DNA of 7,714 bases from the NCBI GenBank assembly GCA_003567055.1, contig PXAW01000482.1, positions 1 through 7,714 on the forward strand, read 5' to 3'. A program made the position numbers and the translations under genes. The notes beneath the pieces were generated by a model. The model was given only the letters and a program-made list of their open reading frames with translations. It was not told the origin of the DNA and did not search any database. The first letter of the stretch is position 1. Every line of letters begins with the position of its first letter. Positions 6,664-7,714 of the stretch are shown here, piece by piece. This stretch comes from Hyphomicrobiales bacterium. Lineage in GTDB: Bacteria; Pseudomonadota; Alphaproteobacteria; Rhizobiales; Beijerinckiaceae.

Positions 6664-7257
6664 TCAGGCAGCTTCTTCCTGCAGGTTGTCCCCATCCGCG
6701 TCGTTATCCGCTTCGCTCGCATCGGCATTCTTGCCGCGGCGCGGAGACTTGTTGAGGCTCTCCTCGATGAGCTTCAGGGCCTCCGTCTCGGTGATCTCGT
6801 TGACCGACGCGATTTCACGCACGACGCGGTCGAGGGCGGCCTCGTAGAGCTGACGCTCGCTGTAGGACTGCTCGGGCTGGGCATCGGAGCGATAGAGATC
6901 GCGAACAACCTCGGCGATCGAGATCAGATCGCCCGAATTGATCTTGGCCTCGTATTCCTGCGCACGGCGCGACCACATGGTGCGCTTCACGCGGGCGCGT
7001 CCCGCCATGGTGTCGAGTGCCTTCTGAACCAGATCGGTTTCGGCGAGCTTGCGCATCCCGACGCTTTCCGCCTTGCTGGTCGGAACGCGCAGGACCATCT
7101 TGTCCTTTTCGAAACTGACGACATAGAGTTCGAGCTTGAAGCCTGCGATCTCCTGCTCTTCGATCGCGGTGATGCGTCCGACACCATGAGCCGGATACAC
7201 GATAGCTTCACCAGCCTTGAAACCGAGCTGCTTGGCGTTCTTCTTGGCGGTCGTCAT
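6664..7257 (-). CDS. carD: CarD family transcriptional regulator
   Basis: A 197-residue cytoplasmic protein that binds RNA polymerase. Residues about 10-65 form the Tudor-like interaction domain that contacts the beta subunit (FKAGEAIVYPAHGVGRITAI, then LELYVVSFEKDKMVLRVP). Residues about 75-170 form the helical DNA-binding domain. The motif MWSRRAQEYEAKINSGD (94-110) carries W95, equivalent to the tryptophan that wedges into the upstream edge of the -10 element in known CarD proteins; AEVVRDLYR (115-123) is also conserved. The acidic tail after 175 is poorly conserved. CarD stabilises the open promoter complex, notably at rRNA and housekeeping promoters. ATG 7257 was chosen because AGGAGG (complement of 7268-7273) lies ten bases upstream and homologues begin at this point. 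The frame stays open further upstream, but those residues look non-coding. The gene lies behind fdxA on the same strand. Confidence 0.95.
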   Translation of the reverse strand: MTTAKKNAKQLGFKAGEAIVYPAHGVGRITAIEEQEIAGFKLELYVVSFEKDKMVLRVPTSKAESVGMRKLAETDLVQKALDTMAGRARVKRTMWSRRAQEYEAKINSGDLISIAEVVRDLYRSDAQPEQSYSERQLYEAALDRVVREIASVNEITETEALKLIEESLNKSPRRGKNADASEADNDADGDNLQEEAA

Positions 7258-7605
7258 GCGATGAAGGCCTCCTGCATGGGCGCCGCGCGACATTCTGGTC
7301 CGTCGCGTCGACGATGGTGGATGCGCCGATTGGGGCTCGGCGAACCCGAAAACAAGCACGCACCACCCCGCGTCCCGAAAAGGCGCTGGCGGTTCGTGTC
7401 CCCTGAATGCGTGTCAACCGGTCGAACAGGCGTCGCTTCGCCACCGGAGTTCAAAATGGACGGGTTCCGTTCCGAAGGCGGCGTGAACAATCGTCATGAT
7501 TGGCTTGAGCTCACGATAGAGTGGACGCCCGCCGTGTTTATCGACGGTGCACGCACCCTATCACAAAAACCGTGAAAAATCAAAACTGCTGACGTGAAAC
7601 CGTCA
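7258..7605 (-). promoter_or_regulatory. fdxA-carD intergenic region, likely carD promoter and leader
   Basis: These 348 bases contain no credible gene; the + strand frame crossing them is antisense to carD. Reading the - strand, TTGTGA (complement of 7560-7565) and GATAAA 18 bases on form a possible -35/-10 pair, and TTGACA (complement of 7412-7417) is a consensus -35 box without a good -10 box. CGTCG-CGT-CGACG at 7301-7313 can fold as a 5-bp hairpin in the leader. AGGAGG near 7270 is the carD ribosome binding site. The promoter boxes are guesses. Confidence 0.35.
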
Positions 7606-7627
7606 TCAATCCCCTTCACCGGGATTG
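7590..7627 (-). terminator. weak hairpins at the end of fdxA
   Basis: CAATCCC at 7607-7613 and GGGATTG at 7621-7627 form a 7-bp stem over the fdxA stop codon. TGACG/CGTCA at 7590-7605 forms a second, 5-bp stem. On the - strand two broken T-runs follow (TTTT, then TTTTT, around 7576-7586). Together they could be an inefficient terminator allowing read-through into carD. Confidence 0.28.
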
Positions 7628-7714
7628 GTGGAGAAGAATTTTTCGTATTTGCCCTCCATGCCGTCATATTCTTTCGCGTCCGGCGGCTCGGGGTTCTTCT
7701 GCGTGATATTGGGC
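7606..7714 (-). CDS. fdxA: FdxA-type 7Fe ferredoxin, C-terminal part (partial)
   Basis: Only the last 35 codons are in the window; the start lies beyond the right edge. The translation begins PNITQKNPEPPDAKEYDGME and ends KFFSTNPGEGD, with TGA at the complement of 7606-7608. This is the characteristic tail of alphaproteobacterial FdxA ferredoxins of about 110 residues. The cysteines that bind the [3Fe-4S] and [4Fe-4S] clusters are in the N-terminal part, outside the window. The protein is a soluble low-potential electron carrier. Its position just ahead of carD on the same strand is common in Alphaproteobacteria. Confidence 0.88.
   Translation of the reverse strand, partial: PNITQKNPEPPDAKEYDGMEGKYEKFFSTNPGEGD

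Noticed and set aside
7258..7359. Upstream extension of carD to 7359
   Set aside because: The extra 34 residues are not CarD-like, and the strong AGGAGG near 7270 supports the start at 7257.
6604..7575. Long + strand open frame of 323 codons
   Set aside because: It is antisense to carD and starts inside the carD terminator stem. The CarD motifs on the other strand are unmistakable.

Overview
The window looks like chromosomal DNA from a GC-rich alphaproteobacterium, most likely of the Hyphomicrobiales (Rhizobiales) type. The clues are the carD gene next to an FdxA-type 7Fe ferredoxin, the alphaproteobacterial form of the flagellar rod-binding protein followed by a FlgN-like gene, and a strong preference for G or C at third codon positions. 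No tRNA, rRNA, CRISPR array, transposase or recombinase was seen.

Left part (1-2032, + strand): a flagellar segment whose first gene is abnormal. The reading frame at 22-1005 opens as a phage SNF2-type helicase (Walker A box, no DEAH box or later motifs). Near codons 90-100 it turns, in frame, into the flagellar rod-binding (FlgJ-like) protein. Base composition changes at the same place, from about 60% to over 70% GC by hand count. This is either a real recombination scar, such as a prophage fragment landing in flgJ, or an assembly chimera. A FlgN-like chaperone gene follows, and then a single-pass membrane protein with a FliL-like outline joined to it by an ATGA overlap.

Middle part (2143-5211): a two-domain antibiotic biosynthesis monooxygenase (ABM) family protein on the + strand converges with a large - strand gene. 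That gene encodes an MHYT-PAS-GGDEF-EAL membrane protein of cyclic di-GMP metabolism. Its EAL domain looks intact, while its cyclase signature reads GGDEL and the inhibitory site is missing.

Right part (5349-7714): an unrecognised exported, charged, helical protein (- strand); a 50-residue single-span membrane protein on the + strand at 6284-6436; the transcription factor gene carD (- strand) with a textbook intrinsic terminator; and the 3' end of fdxA (- strand) running out of the window. The 348 bases between fdxA and carD probably hold a carD promoter and leader.

The flagellar genes and the cyclic di-GMP protein share a motility theme, but nothing shows that they are co-regulated. Apart from the chimera at the left edge the window is ordinary housekeeping DNA, and I found no convincing evidence of a new multi-gene system.
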